Assembly: GCF_003330765.1 (NCBI RefSeq)
Contig: NZ_CP024903.1
Coordinates: 744,001-808,000, forward strand
Length of the DNA stretch: 64,000 nt
Reading direction: 5' to 3'
Source: Burkholderia pyrrocinia
Lineage (GTDB): Bacteria > Pseudomonadota > Gammaproteobacteria > Burkholderiales > Burkholderiaceae
Below are positions 34,189 through 42,740 of this stretch, piece after piece (the stretch's first letter is position 1; every line of letters starts with the position of its first letter). The notes beneath the pieces were generated by a model. It was not told where the DNA came from, did not search any database, and worked only from the letters and a program-made list of their open reading frames with translations. Position numbers and translations under genes: made by a program.

Positions 34189-35835
34189 ATGTCCACGCCA
34201 TCCAACGTCTCTCCACCGATCGCCGCAGAACGCAGCGCCGTGCTCGACGAAGCCCACCTCGGCGATATCCGCGGCGCACTCGGCACGATCGCGCATCACG
34301 ACACCGCCGCGCGCGGCACGTGGTGGGCGCGGCTGCGCACGCTGCTCGCGATCATCGGCCCCGGCCTCATCGTGATGGTCGGCGACAACGACGCAGGTGC
34401 GTTCGGCACCTATACGCAGGCCGGCCAGAACTACGGCACGACGCTGCTGTGGACGCTGCTGCTGCTCGTGCCCGTGCTGTACGTGAACCAGGAAATGGTG
34501 CTGCGCCTCGGCGCGGTCACGGGCGTCGGCCATGCACGCCTGATCTTCGAGCGCTTCGGCAAGTTCTGGGGCGCGTTCAGCGTGATCGACCTGTTCCTGC
34601 TCAACGCGCTGACGATCGTCACCGAGTTCATCGGCATCACGTTCGTGCTGGAATTCTTCGGGCTGCCGAAGGTGGCCGGCGTGTGCGTGGCCGCCGCGCT
34701 GACGATGGCCGCGGTGAGTACCGGCGATTTCAGGCGCTTCGAGCGATTCGCGATCGGGTTGTGCGTGCTGAGCCTGCTGCTGGTGCCCGTGCTCGTGTCG
34801 ATCCATCCGCCGGTCGCGCAGATGACGCGCGATTTCTTCGTGCCGAACTGGCCCGCGCACGCGAAGCTGTCGGACGTGATGCTGCTCGTGATCGGCATCG
34901 TCGGCACGACCGTCGCGCCATGGCAGTTGTTCTTCCAGCAGAGCTACGTGATCGACAAGCGCATCACGCCGCGCTTCATGAAGTATGAAAAGGCCGACCT
35001 GTGGATCGGCATCGCGTTCGTGCTGGTCGGCGCGGTCGCGATGATCGGCTTCAGCACCGCGTTGTTCGGCGGGCATCCGGAAGCGGGCAACTTCACCGAC
35101 GCGGGCGGCATCATCGCGGGCCTCGAGAAGTATGCGGGCCGCACGAGCGCGACGCTGTTCGCGGTCGCGCTGCTCGACGCGTGCATCATCGGCGCGGCGG
35201 CCGTGTCGCTGTCGACCGCGTATGCGATCGGCGACGTGTTCAAGATCCGCCACTCGCTGCACCGCGGCGTGTCCGATGCGAAGGGCTTCTACCTCGTGTA
35301 CTTCGGCATCGTCGCGGCCGCGGCCACGCTCGTGCTGATCCCGGGCAGCCCGCTCGGCCTGCTGACCGAAGCCGTGCAGACGCTCGCGGGCGTGCTGCTG
35401 CCGAGCGCGACCGTGTTCCTGCTCGTGCTGTGCAACGACCGCCAGGTGCTCGGCCCGTGGGTCAACTCGACGAAGCTCAACGTGTTCACGGGCGCGGTGA
35501 TCTGGGTGCTCGTGCTGCTGTCGATCATCCTGACCGCGTCGGTGATGTATCCGGATATCAGCGGCGAAGCGATTGTCGACGTGCTGGTGGGCGGCACCGT
35601 GCTCGCGATTGCGGGCTATCTTGCGACGGTATTGGTTCGCCGCAACAAGCGCGTCGTCGAACCGGCCGTCGATCGCGCGCTGCGCGACACGTGGCGCATG
35701 CCGCCGCTCGACGCGCTCGAGCCGCAGAACATGACGCTCGCGACGCGGATCTGGATGGCCGTGCTGCGCGGTTATCTCGTGATCGCGGTCGGTCTCGTGA
35801 TCGTGAAGGTCGTGCAGATGACGCTGCTGAAGTAA
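34189..35835 (+). CDS. NRAMP-fold divalent metal transporter with non-canonical metal site
   Basis: A 548-residue membrane protein with about eleven spans and the NRAMP/MntH layout. In span 1 the usual DPGN is replaced by GDNDAG (residues 65-70, after GPGLIVMV), and in span 6 the usual MPH is replaced by TTVAPWQ (residues 240-246), so the methionine that favours transition metals is absent. A long soluble N terminus precedes span 1. The family moves Mn2+ or Fe2+ with protons; NRAMP-related proteins lacking the Met can carry Mg2+. Substrate is therefore open. AGGAG-like GGA is weak before the ATG. Two micro-ORFs precede it. Confidence 0.88.
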   Translation: MSTPSNVSPPIAAERSAVLDEAHLGDIRGALGTIAHHDTAARGTWWARLRTLLAIIGPGLIVMVGDNDAGAFGTYTQAGQNYGTTLLWTLLLLVPVLYVNQEMVLRLGAVTGVGHARLIFERFGKFWGAFSVIDLFLLNALTIVTEFIGITFVLEFFGLPKVAGVCVAAALTMAAVSTGDFRRFERFAIGLCVLSLLLVPVLVSIHPPVAQMTRDFFVPNWPAHAKLSDVMLLVIGIVGTTVAPWQLFFQQSYVIDKRITPRFMKYEKADLWIGIAFVLVGAVAMIGFSTALFGGHPEAGNFTDAGGIIAGLEKYAGRTSATLFAVALLDACIIGAAAVSLSTAYAIGDVFKIRHSLHRGVSDAKGFYLVYFGIVAAAATLVLIPGSPLGLLTEAVQTLAGVLLPSATVFLLVLCNDRQVLGPWVNSTKLNVFTGAVIWVLVLLSIILTASVMYPDISGEAIVDVLVGGTVLAIAGYLATVLVRRNKRVVEPAVDRALRDTWRMPPLDALEPQNMTLATRIWMAVLRGYLVIAVGLVIVKVVQMTLLK

Positions 35836-35955
35836 CGCAGGACGTTTTCCAGGAAGCGGCGCCGGACCCGGCACCGCGTCGCAACCCGCCCATGCCGGCC
35901 CGTGAGGCCGGCATGGGCGTTTACGCGCTCGCTTGCCGGAAGCGTCGCGTCGCCG

Positions 35956-36861
35956 TCAGATCAGCTCGAGCTTCGACGTCAGGTACGTGAGCTGGATCCG
36001 GTTCGCGACGCCGAAGCGCTTGCGCAGTTTGCGCAGGTGATAGTCGACGTTGTGCGCGCTGGTGTCGAGGCGCCGGCCGATCTCCTTGTCGGATGCGCCT
36101 TCGGCGATGCCGAGCAGCAGTTCCTGCTCGAACGGCGTGAGCCCGTTCACCGCACGCTCGCGCGACGTCGAGATCAACTGCGGGGACGCGAACTTGTGTA
36201 CCGACAGCCCGATCGACAGCGCCTGCTCGATCGTCGCCGGCGTGATCCATTCGCGCGTGCGGCGCGGCGCGGTGAAGCTCATGAACGCGTGCAGCCGCGT
36301 GCCGGGCACGGCCATCGAATACATGATGCCGCTGCACATCCCGTCGTCCTGCATCGTCTGCAGGAAACCGTCGAGTGCGGCCGGGGTCACGCACGGGCCG
36401 TCGTCGCGTTCGCGGTGCTCGCGACGCAACTGCTGCAGGTCCCACACGATCGGCATGTTGCACACGCGCGCGCCGAGCGTGCGCGGATCGACGTCGTGAT
36501 GGTTGTGACGCACGTAGTCGCCGCGATAGGTCGCCGGCGTGAACGCTTCGTGCAGATAGAGACTTTCGACACGCTCGCGCGCGAATTCGAGCGCGAAGTA
36601 CGCGAACGTCGAGAAGCCCGTGAGATGCAGCAGGCTCGTGACGATCCGGTTGCGCTCGGCCGTGCTCTGCGCGAGCGCGAGCGTATCGGCGACGCCGAGC
36701 TTCGGCGCGTGCGGCTGCGCGACGTCGCCGCGCTTCACGTCGTCGCACCAGACGACCTGCACGGTACGCTCCCGCAGCGCGTCCGCGCATGCGTTCAGCC
36801 CGCGCGGCGGGCGGGACAAGGTCGGGGCGACCGCTTCTTCATGCAATGTAATATCGGACAT
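35956..36861 (-). CDS. LuxR-family regulator with autoinducer-binding-like domain
   Basis: A 301-residue regulator. Residues about 75-215 resemble the autoinducer-binding domain (FSTFAYFALEFARERVESLYLHEAF, then HHDVDP), although key ligand residues are hard to confirm. The C terminus is a complete LuxR helix-turn-helix: LTPFEQELLLGIAEGASDKEIGRRLDTSAHNVDYHLRKLRKRFG, of which the recognition part is TSAHNVDYHLRKL. The start at 36861 is favoured by GAGGG seven bases upstream. It is divergent from a related LuxR gene and next to the type III secretion operon, which it may control. Confidence 0.85.
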   Translation of the reverse strand: MSDITLHEEAVAPTLSRPPRGLNACADALRERTVQVVWCDDVKRGDVAQPHAPKLGVADTLALAQSTAERNRIVTSLLHLTGFSTFAYFALEFARERVESLYLHEAFTPATYRGDYVRHNHHDVDPRTLGARVCNMPIVWDLQQLRREHRERDDGPCVTPAALDGFLQTMQDDGMCSGIMYSMAVPGTRLHAFMSFTAPRRTREWITPATIEQALSIGLSVHKFASPQLISTSRERAVNGLTPFEQELLLGIAEGASDKEIGRRLDTSAHNVDYHLRKLRKRFGVANRIQLTYLTSKLELI

Positions 36862-36990
36862 GAGCCATCCCTCGGAATCGACGCGCATCGCCTGGCGGCG
36901 GCCGTATCGTGTACGGCAATCGCGGCGGTGCGATCGAGCATCGTTTTTGATATGCGCCGATCGTCATCCCTGACGAAACGCGGGGGCATT

Positions 36991-37010
36991 GTACAAAAAT
37001 GCCTGTGTAC
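36991..37010. promoter_or_regulatory. lux-box-like 20-bp element between two LuxR genes
   Basis: A 20-base element with GTACA and TGTAC at its ends (36991-36995 and 37006-37010) in the A/T-rich 284-base gap between the divergent regulators. The size equals that of a lux box, but the arms are only five bases. No other element in the gap is clear. Confidence 0.35.
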
Positions 37011-37145
37011 GCGTAATATGCCGTAATACTAATTGCGGCGAAAGGTTCATATTCGCGCGCATATAACGACGACCAGAAAATCATAAAGAAAAGACCAGAT
37101 CGTGACGGGGCGCAGTTTCACATATTGGGAAAGGGCGGGCTCCTC

Positions 37146-37979
37146 ATGACATATGCTGACGGCGCACCACGCGTCGAGTGGTTTTCGCAAGCCGATATAG
37201 CGGCCGCTGTCGCTTATTCGAACGAATATCAGGCAATCGAGCGCGACGTTTTTACCGGCATTCAAATCGCACCCGGTAAAACCGACCTCGCTCCGGTCGA
37301 TTTCGCGCAATGCCATGCGCGATTAAGGCAAATCGGTTTCAGTACGCTCGGTTACGGCGCCTACGAAATGATCGGGCGGCGCATCCTGTGCGCGCATCTG
37401 CTGCGCGATCTCGCGCCGGCGACGTTCATGCAGCCGTTTGTCGAAGGCATGCTGTACGAGAGCGACCCGCGGTTCGCGCAGGTACGACAGAGCGGCTTCC
37501 CGGTCGCGTGGCGGCTCGACGAGATCGAGTCGGCCGCGCAGGGCAGCGGCGATCGCAAGGTGCTGGCGCTCGCCGGCCATCTGCGCGCGCACGCGATGAA
37601 CAGCGGCGTGCTCTTCAGCCTGTCGGCGCCGCGTCTTGACCTGCGCGTCGCGGTGAACGTGACGTCGGAAACGCACGGCACCGAATGGATCGACGATCGC
37701 GTGATCGGCGGCGCGCTGTCGGTCAGCCTTGCCGTGCATCGCGTCGCGCTGCCGTTCCTCGAGGCGCGCATCGCGCGCATGCGCGGCTTCGCGCTCGGCG
37801 ACGAGCAGCAGCAGGTGCTCGACCGCCTCGTGCACGGGCTGTCCGACCAGGAGATCGCGAGCGCGCTGCGCACGTCGCTGCACAAGGTCGGCCACCACAT
37901 CCGCTCGCTCGAAAAACTCTTCAACGTGCAGAACCGCGCGCAGCTCGCATACCTCGCCGCGCGCCGGCTGCAGTCCTGA
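37146..37979 (+). CDS. Second LuxR-family regulator upstream of the secretion operon
   Basis: A 277-residue regulator with the same plan as its divergent neighbour: an autoinducer-binding-like domain (GFSTLGYGAYEMIGRRILCAHLL aligns with the neighbour's FSTFAYFALEF) and a LuxR helix-turn-helix (LGDEQQQVLDRLVHGLSDQEIASALRTSLHKVGHHIRSLEKLF; recognition part TSLHKVGHHIRSL). The ATG at 37146 is chosen over a TTG at 37125. It ends 239 bases before sctV and is read in the same direction, so it may be the immediate regulator of the secretion operon. Confidence 0.84.
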   Translation: MTYADGAPRVEWFSQADIAAAVAYSNEYQAIERDVFTGIQIAPGKTDLAPVDFAQCHARLRQIGFSTLGYGAYEMIGRRILCAHLLRDLAPATFMQPFVEGMLYESDPRFAQVRQSGFPVAWRLDEIESAAQGSGDRKVLALAGHLRAHAMNSGVLFSLSAPRLDLRVAVNVTSETHGTEWIDDRVIGGALSVSLAVHRVALPFLEARIARMRGFALGDEQQQVLDRLVHGLSDQEIASALRTSLHKVGHHIRSLEKLFNVQNRAQLAYLAARRLQS

Positions 37980-38218
37980 CCGGACGCGCGCGCCGGCGGC
38001 CTGGCGCGCGATGGAAGCGGTTCCGGCGGTGCGTGCCCGGACGCGTCGCCGGGTTTCGTAGTCCGATCCGATCGGCGCCGGGAAACGCGCTTTCGCGCTA
38101 CGAGGTGCTTCCCTTTTTCCATCGATTCCCGTCGCTACACTCGTCCCATTCAACGGTCCGCGCGGCATGGGGCAGGGTTGCCCGTGCCAGCCGGCGATAA
38201 CGACAGGACAACGGCACG

Positions 38219-40426
38219 ATGGCAGAACCGAAGGCGCTCCTCCGCGACTGGCAGCGGTTGTTTTCCGCCGGCCGCGGCGTGTCCGGACGGCGTCTCGGGG
38301 GCGCGTCGCCGCGCGCCGACCTGTTCCTCGCGTCGTTCATCGTCGCGGTCGTCGCGCTGTTCATCTTGCCGTTGCCGCAGGCCGCGCTCGACGGGATGAT
38401 CTCGCTGAATCTCGCCGCGAGCGTCGTGCTGCTGACGGTGTCGACCTACGTGCCGTCGGCGGTCAGCTTCTCGGCGTTCCCGGCACTGCTGCTGTTCACG
38501 ACGCTGTTCCGGCTCGCGCTGAACATCGCGTCGTGCAAGCTGATCCTGTTGCACGCGAACGCCGGCCACGTGATCGACGCGTTCGGGCGGCTCGTCGTCG
38601 GCAACAACGTGGTGGTGGGCGGCGTGGTGTTCCTCGTGATCGCCGTCGTGCAGTTCATCGTGATCGCGAAGGGGTCGGAGCGGGTGGCCGAGGTCGGCGC
38701 GCGCTTCTCGCTCGACGCGATGCCGGGCAAGCAGATGAGCATCGACGCGGACCTGCGCGCGGGCATCATCAGCGCCGATGAAGCGCGCGAGCGCCGCGAG
38801 CAGCTCGAGCAGGAATCGCAGATGCACGGCGCGATGGACGGCGCGATGAAGTTCGTGAAGGGCGACGCGATCGCGGGCCTCGTGATCGCGTTCATCAACA
38901 TCGTCGCGGGGATCGCGGTCGGCACGCTGATGCACGGGATGGATATCGGCGAGGCGCTGCAGCGCTACGCGATCCTGACGGTCGGCGACGGGATGGCGTC
39001 GCAGATCCCGTCGCTGCTCGTGTCGATCGCGGCCGGCATCGTGACGACGCGGGTCGCGACGCGCGATGCGCGGCAGCGCCAGCTCGGCGAACAGCTCGGC
39101 GAGCAACTGGGCGCGCATCCGCGCGCGCTGCTGATCGCGGCGCTCGTGCTGGCCGGTTTCCTCGTCGTGCCCGGTTTTCCGAAATGGTCGTTCGCGCTGA
39201 TCGCGCTCGGCCTCGGCGCGTTCGCGCTCTCGCAGCTCAAGCGCAAGACGACCGCGCCGAGCTTCAACCTGATCCAGGTCGCGGGGCGCGTCGGCACGGC
39301 CGACGACGGCCAGCCTGCGAAGGTGTCGCTCGCGGCGGGCGTCACATCGCTGATCGCGGTGTCGCTGTCCGACGAACTGCGCACGAGCCTGAACCTCGCG
39401 CAACTGCAGGCCGCGCTGTCGAGCGCGAAGGCGCGCGTCGACGCGGACATCGGCACGGTGTTCCCGCGCATCACGCTGAACGACGACGAGGCCGCGGCGG
39501 CCGGCACGTACCGGATCTACCTGCAGGACGTGCTCGCCGCGCACGGCGCGCTGAAGCCGGGCTGGCTGCTGTGGGACGGCGTCGCGCCGCTGCCCGAGCG
39601 GGCGGAGCGCCAGCCGGCCGAGGCGTTCGGCCCGTTCGCGACCGCGTTGTGGATCAAGCCCGACGGCGCCGCGCCGGACGGCAAGTGGCTGTCGAGCGAA
39701 AGCGCGCTCGCCGCGCACGTCGAGCAGATCGTGCGCCAGCATGCGGACGAACTGCTCGGGATCCAGGAGACGCAGGCGCTCGTGCATCTCGTGCGCCGCG
39801 ATCACCCCGAACTCGTGGGCGAGCTGACGCGGCTCGTGCCGCTGCAGCGCATCACCGAGGTGCTGCGCCGGCTGCTCGCCGAACAGGTGCCGATCCGCAA
39901 TTTGCGCGTGATCTTCGAGAGCCTGATCACGTGGGCGCCGAACGAGCCCGACGACGTGATCGCGCTGGTCGAACTCGTACGCGTCGACCTGCGCCGGATG
40001 ATCACCGACCGCCATGCGGGCACGACGCGCCAGCTGCGGGTCGTGCTGTTCGAGCAGAACCTGCAGGAGCGGATCGAGAGCGCGGTGATGCGCACCAAGC
40101 AGGGCAATTTTCTCGCGCTGTCGAGCGGGGTCAAGCAGGACATCGGCGAGCAGGTGCGCGCGATCGTGCAGGCCGCGCAGGCGGCCGGCCCCGGCGGCCA
40201 CGGCAATACGCAAGGCGTGGCACGGCTCGCGGTGATGGTCGCGCTCGGCGCGCGCCGTTACGTGAAGACGATCCTGCAGCCCGTGCTGCCCGAACTGGCG
40301 GTGCTGTCGTATCAGGAAGTCGAGGAGGACGTGCAGCTGCACACGGTCGGCTGGGTGAAGAACCCGCCGGACGACGGCACGATCGGCGCGGGCGCCGACG
40401 TGCGCGTGCCGGGCGCCGTGCAATGA
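38219..40426 (+). CDS. sctV: Type III secretion export gate protein SctV
   Basis: A 735-residue protein of the FHIPEP family. About eight membrane spans occupy residues 35-340, including the conserved loop MPGKQMSIDADLRAGIISADEARERR; the rest is the cytoplasmic nonamer-forming domain. It belongs to the inner-membrane export gate that receives substrates. First gene of the operon; its stop overlaps the sctS start (ATGA). AGGA lies about ten bases before the ATG. The 239 bases upstream hold no box I can assign to HrpB- or HrpX-type regulators. Confidence 0.95.
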   Translation: MAEPKALLRDWQRLFSAGRGVSGRRLGGASPRADLFLASFIVAVVALFILPLPQAALDGMISLNLAASVVLLTVSTYVPSAVSFSAFPALLLFTTLFRLALNIASCKLILLHANAGHVIDAFGRLVVGNNVVVGGVVFLVIAVVQFIVIAKGSERVAEVGARFSLDAMPGKQMSIDADLRAGIISADEARERREQLEQESQMHGAMDGAMKFVKGDAIAGLVIAFINIVAGIAVGTLMHGMDIGEALQRYAILTVGDGMASQIPSLLVSIAAGIVTTRVATRDARQRQLGEQLGEQLGAHPRALLIAALVLAGFLVVPGFPKWSFALIALGLGAFALSQLKRKTTAPSFNLIQVAGRVGTADDGQPAKVSLAAGVTSLIAVSLSDELRTSLNLAQLQAALSSAKARVDADIGTVFPRITLNDDEAAAAGTYRIYLQDVLAAHGALKPGWLLWDGVAPLPERAERQPAEAFGPFATALWIKPDGAAPDGKWLSSESALAAHVEQIVRQHADELLGIQETQALVHLVRRDHPELVGELTRLVPLQRITEVLRRLLAEQVPIRNLRVIFESLITWAPNEPDDVIALVELVRVDLRRMITDRHAGTTRQLRVVLFEQNLQERIESAVMRTKQGNFLALSSGVKQDIGEQVRAIVQAAQAAGPGGHGNTQGVARLAVMVALGARRYVKTILQPVLPELAVLSYQEVEEDVQLHTVGWVKNPPDDGTIGAGADVRVPGAVQ

Positions 40427-40701
40427 CGAGCTCGACGATCCTCGACCTGACGCGGCAGGCGCTGATGCTCGTGCTGCTGCTGTCGCTGCCGATCGTGGCG
40501 ATCGCCACCGTCACGGGCCTCGTCGTCGCGATCCTGCAGGCCGTCACGCAGGTGCAGGACGCCAATATCGGCATCGCGGTGCGGCTGATCGCCGTGATGG
40601 TCGCGCTCGTGCTGCTGTCGGGCTGGCTCGGCGGCGAAGTGCTGCGCTTCGCGCAGCAGGCGCTGGAACGCATGTTCGTTTCTTCCACAGGAGTTCTTTG
40701 A
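40423..40701 (+). CDS. sctS: Type III secretion export apparatus protein SctS
   Basis: A 92-residue protein with two membrane spans, beginning MTSSTILDLTRQALMLVLLL, with the invariant TGLVVAILQAVTQVQDANI segment of the SctS/FliQ family. It forms part of the SctRST export gate. The expected sctR gene, normally directly before sctS, is not here. Four-base overlaps with sctV and one-base contact (TGATG) with sctC mean translation is coupled. This gene is easily missed because it is short. Confidence 0.94.
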   Translation: MTSSTILDLTRQALMLVLLLSLPIVAIATVTGLVVAILQAVTQVQDANIGIAVRLIAVMVALVLLSGWLGGEVLRFAQQALERMFVSSTGVL

Positions 40702-42740
40702 TGCGTCGACGCGTCGCCTCGATCCGGTTTCAACCGCGCAGCCTGCAACGGGCCGCGCTTGCCGTGTGCGCGACCGCGCTGCTCACGGCGTCGCTGTGCA
40801 TGGCGCCCGCGCAGCCGGCGCGTGCCGCGGACCTGCGCTGGCGCAACAAGCCGTTCACGATCGTCGCGAACGGCAAGAAGATCGGCGACTTCATCCGCGA
40901 GCTCGCGTCGTCGCAGGGCGTGACGGCGGTGGTCGACCCGAAGGTCGACGGCGTGATCAGCGGCCGCTTCTCGGGCACGCCGCAGCAGACGCTCGACACG
41001 ATCTGCTCGACCTACGGGCTCACGTGGTACTACGACGGCTCGTTCCTGTACGTCGATCCGGCCGACCAGTCGCAGACGCAGATGATCCCGATCCCGCCGA
41101 ATGCGGCCGGCGAAATCGGCCGCGCGCTGCAGGCAATGCAGATTCCCGACAAGCGCTACACGCTCGTGATCAACGACCGCGCGAACAGCGTGTACGTGGC
41201 CGGCCCGCGCCGCTACGTCGAGCTCGTGCGGCAGGCGGTCGGCTCGGTCGGCGATCCGTCGGCGAACGGCGCGCACGCGGATATCCGCGCGTTCCGGCTG
41301 AAGTACGGCTGGGCGTCGGACTTCACGATCAATCGCTCGGGCAAGGAAGTGACGGTGCCGGGCGTCTCGACGATCCTGCGCCGGCTGTTCGGCAAGGGCG
41401 GCGGCACGAACGCGCCGCCGTCGAGCACGCCGCTCGGGCAGGCCGCGCGCCAGGTGAAGCTCGGTTCGGGGATGACGATCGCGGTGCCGCGCCTCGACTT
41501 CCCCGATATCTCCGGCGGCCCGCGCACGGGCGGTTATTCCGGCGACACCAGCGCGGGCGGCGGGTTCTCGCCGTTCGCGAGCGCCGGCGGCGGCGACACG
41601 CTGCCGCAGATCGTCGCCGACCCGGCGATCAACGCGGTGATCGTGCGCGACCTGCCGGAGAACATGTACCGCTACCAGTCGCTGATCAACCAGCTCGACG
41701 AGCGGCCGCGCATCGTCGAGATCAACGTGACGATCATCGACATCAACGAGGATTCGCTCGACAGCCTCGGGATCGACTGGCGCCTGCACACGACGCACGG
41801 CGACGTGCAGATCGGCAACGGCCAGAACCCGCTGAACGGCAACACGCAGTACAACGGCGCGGGCAATCCGCCGCTGACGTTCGGCGTCGGCACGTCCGAA
41901 ACCGGGCAGACGGGCACCTTCCTGCCGACCGGCATCGCGCTGACCGCGTCGATCGGCGGGTCGCTGCGCAACTACCTGCTCACGCGCGTGAACGCGCTCG
42001 CGCAGAAGGGGCAGGCGCAACTGCGTTCGAAGCCGAAGGTGCTCGCGCTCGACAACACCGAGGCGATCCTCGAGAACCTCACGCAGTTCTACGTGCAGGT
42101 GCAGGGCTACCAGGATTCGTCGCTGTACAGCGTGACGACCGGCACCAGCATCAAGGTGACGCCGATGATCGTCGACGAGGCGATCCGCAACGCGGCCGCC
42201 GTGTCCGGCAATCCGCAGAGCGTGATGATGTCGATCGACATCCAGGACGGCAACGTCGTGCCGGGGCAGGCCGTGTCGAACGTGCCGGTGATCCAGCAGC
42301 GCAACATCGTCACCAAGACGATGATCGACGAAGGCAAGAGCCTGCTGATCGCGGGCTTCAACGACGACGAGGTGAAACTGAACAAGAGCGGCGTGCCCTG
42401 GCTGTCCGACATCCCGCTGATCGGCAACCTGTTCAAGTACACCGACAAGTCGGGCAACCACATGGAGCGGTTCTACCTGCTGACGCCGCGCGTGGTGACG
42501 ACCGCGTCGATGTATGCGCCGGACGGCTCGCCGGTGAACCCGGGCGCCGACGGCCCGGCCAATCCGGAAGGGATGTCGATGTACCGCCCGCCGGACAACG
42601 ACATCGCGGTGCCGCTGACACCGAAGCCGCTGCCCGGCACGAAGTTCGGGCCGCCCGCGCTGCCGCCGCCGAAGGATGCGGCATCGCAGCCGGCAGCGAC
42701 GACCGCAGGAGCGTCCACCCATGTCGACGACCATCATTGA
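40701..42740 (+). CDS. sctC: Type III secretion outer-membrane secretin SctC
   Basis: A 679-residue secretin with a signal peptide cleaved near ARA|AD (about residue 43). N0/N1/N3 periplasmic domains follow (WYYDGSFLYVDP, ANSVYVAGPRRYVELV), with a Gly/Ser-rich insert around residues 270-300, then the secretin core (LDERPRIVEINVTIIDINEDSL, SKPKVLALDN, VPVIQQRNIVTKTMIDEGKSLLIAGF, LFKYTDKS). It forms the outer-membrane ring. AGGAG precedes the ATG at 40701. Its 3' end overlaps sctD by 20 bases. A His-rich C-terminal end (THVDDHH) is unusual. Confidence 0.95.
   Translation: MRRRVASIRFQPRSLQRAALAVCATALLTASLCMAPAQPARAADLRWRNKPFTIVANGKKIGDFIRELASSQGVTAVVDPKVDGVISGRFSGTPQQTLDTICSTYGLTWYYDGSFLYVDPADQSQTQMIPIPPNAAGEIGRALQAMQIPDKRYTLVINDRANSVYVAGPRRYVELVRQAVGSVGDPSANGAHADIRAFRLKYGWASDFTINRSGKEVTVPGVSTILRRLFGKGGGTNAPPSSTPLGQAARQVKLGSGMTIAVPRLDFPDISGGPRTGGYSGDTSAGGGFSPFASAGGGDTLPQIVADPAINAVIVRDLPENMYRYQSLINQLDERPRIVEINVTIIDINEDSLDSLGIDWRLHTTHGDVQIGNGQNPLNGNTQYNGAGNPPLTFGVGTSETGQTGTFLPTGIALTASIGGSLRNYLLTRVNALAQKGQAQLRSKPKVLALDNTEAILENLTQFYVQVQGYQDSSLYSVTTGTSIKVTPMIVDEAIRNAAAVSGNPQSVMMSIDIQDGNVVPGQAVSNVPVIQQRNIVTKTMIDEGKSLLIAGFNDDEVKLNKSGVPWLSDIPLIGNLFKYTDKSGNHMERFYLLTPRVVTTASMYAPDGSPVNPGADGPANPEGMSMYRPPDNDIAVPLTPKPLPGTKFGPPALPPPKDAASQPAATTAGASTHVDDHH

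Noticed and set aside
37980-38218. Plant-pathogen type T3SS promoter boxes (TTCG-N16-TTCG or TTCGC-N15-TTCGC) before sctV
   Set aside because: TTCG occurrences are present but with the wrong spacing (about 33 bases).
38150-40423. Minus-strand frame of 757 codons opposite sctV
   Set aside because: It is the mirror of a strongly supported sct gene, rich in Arg, His and Asp-Arg repeats, with no ribosome-binding site or family motif. High GC produces such shadows.
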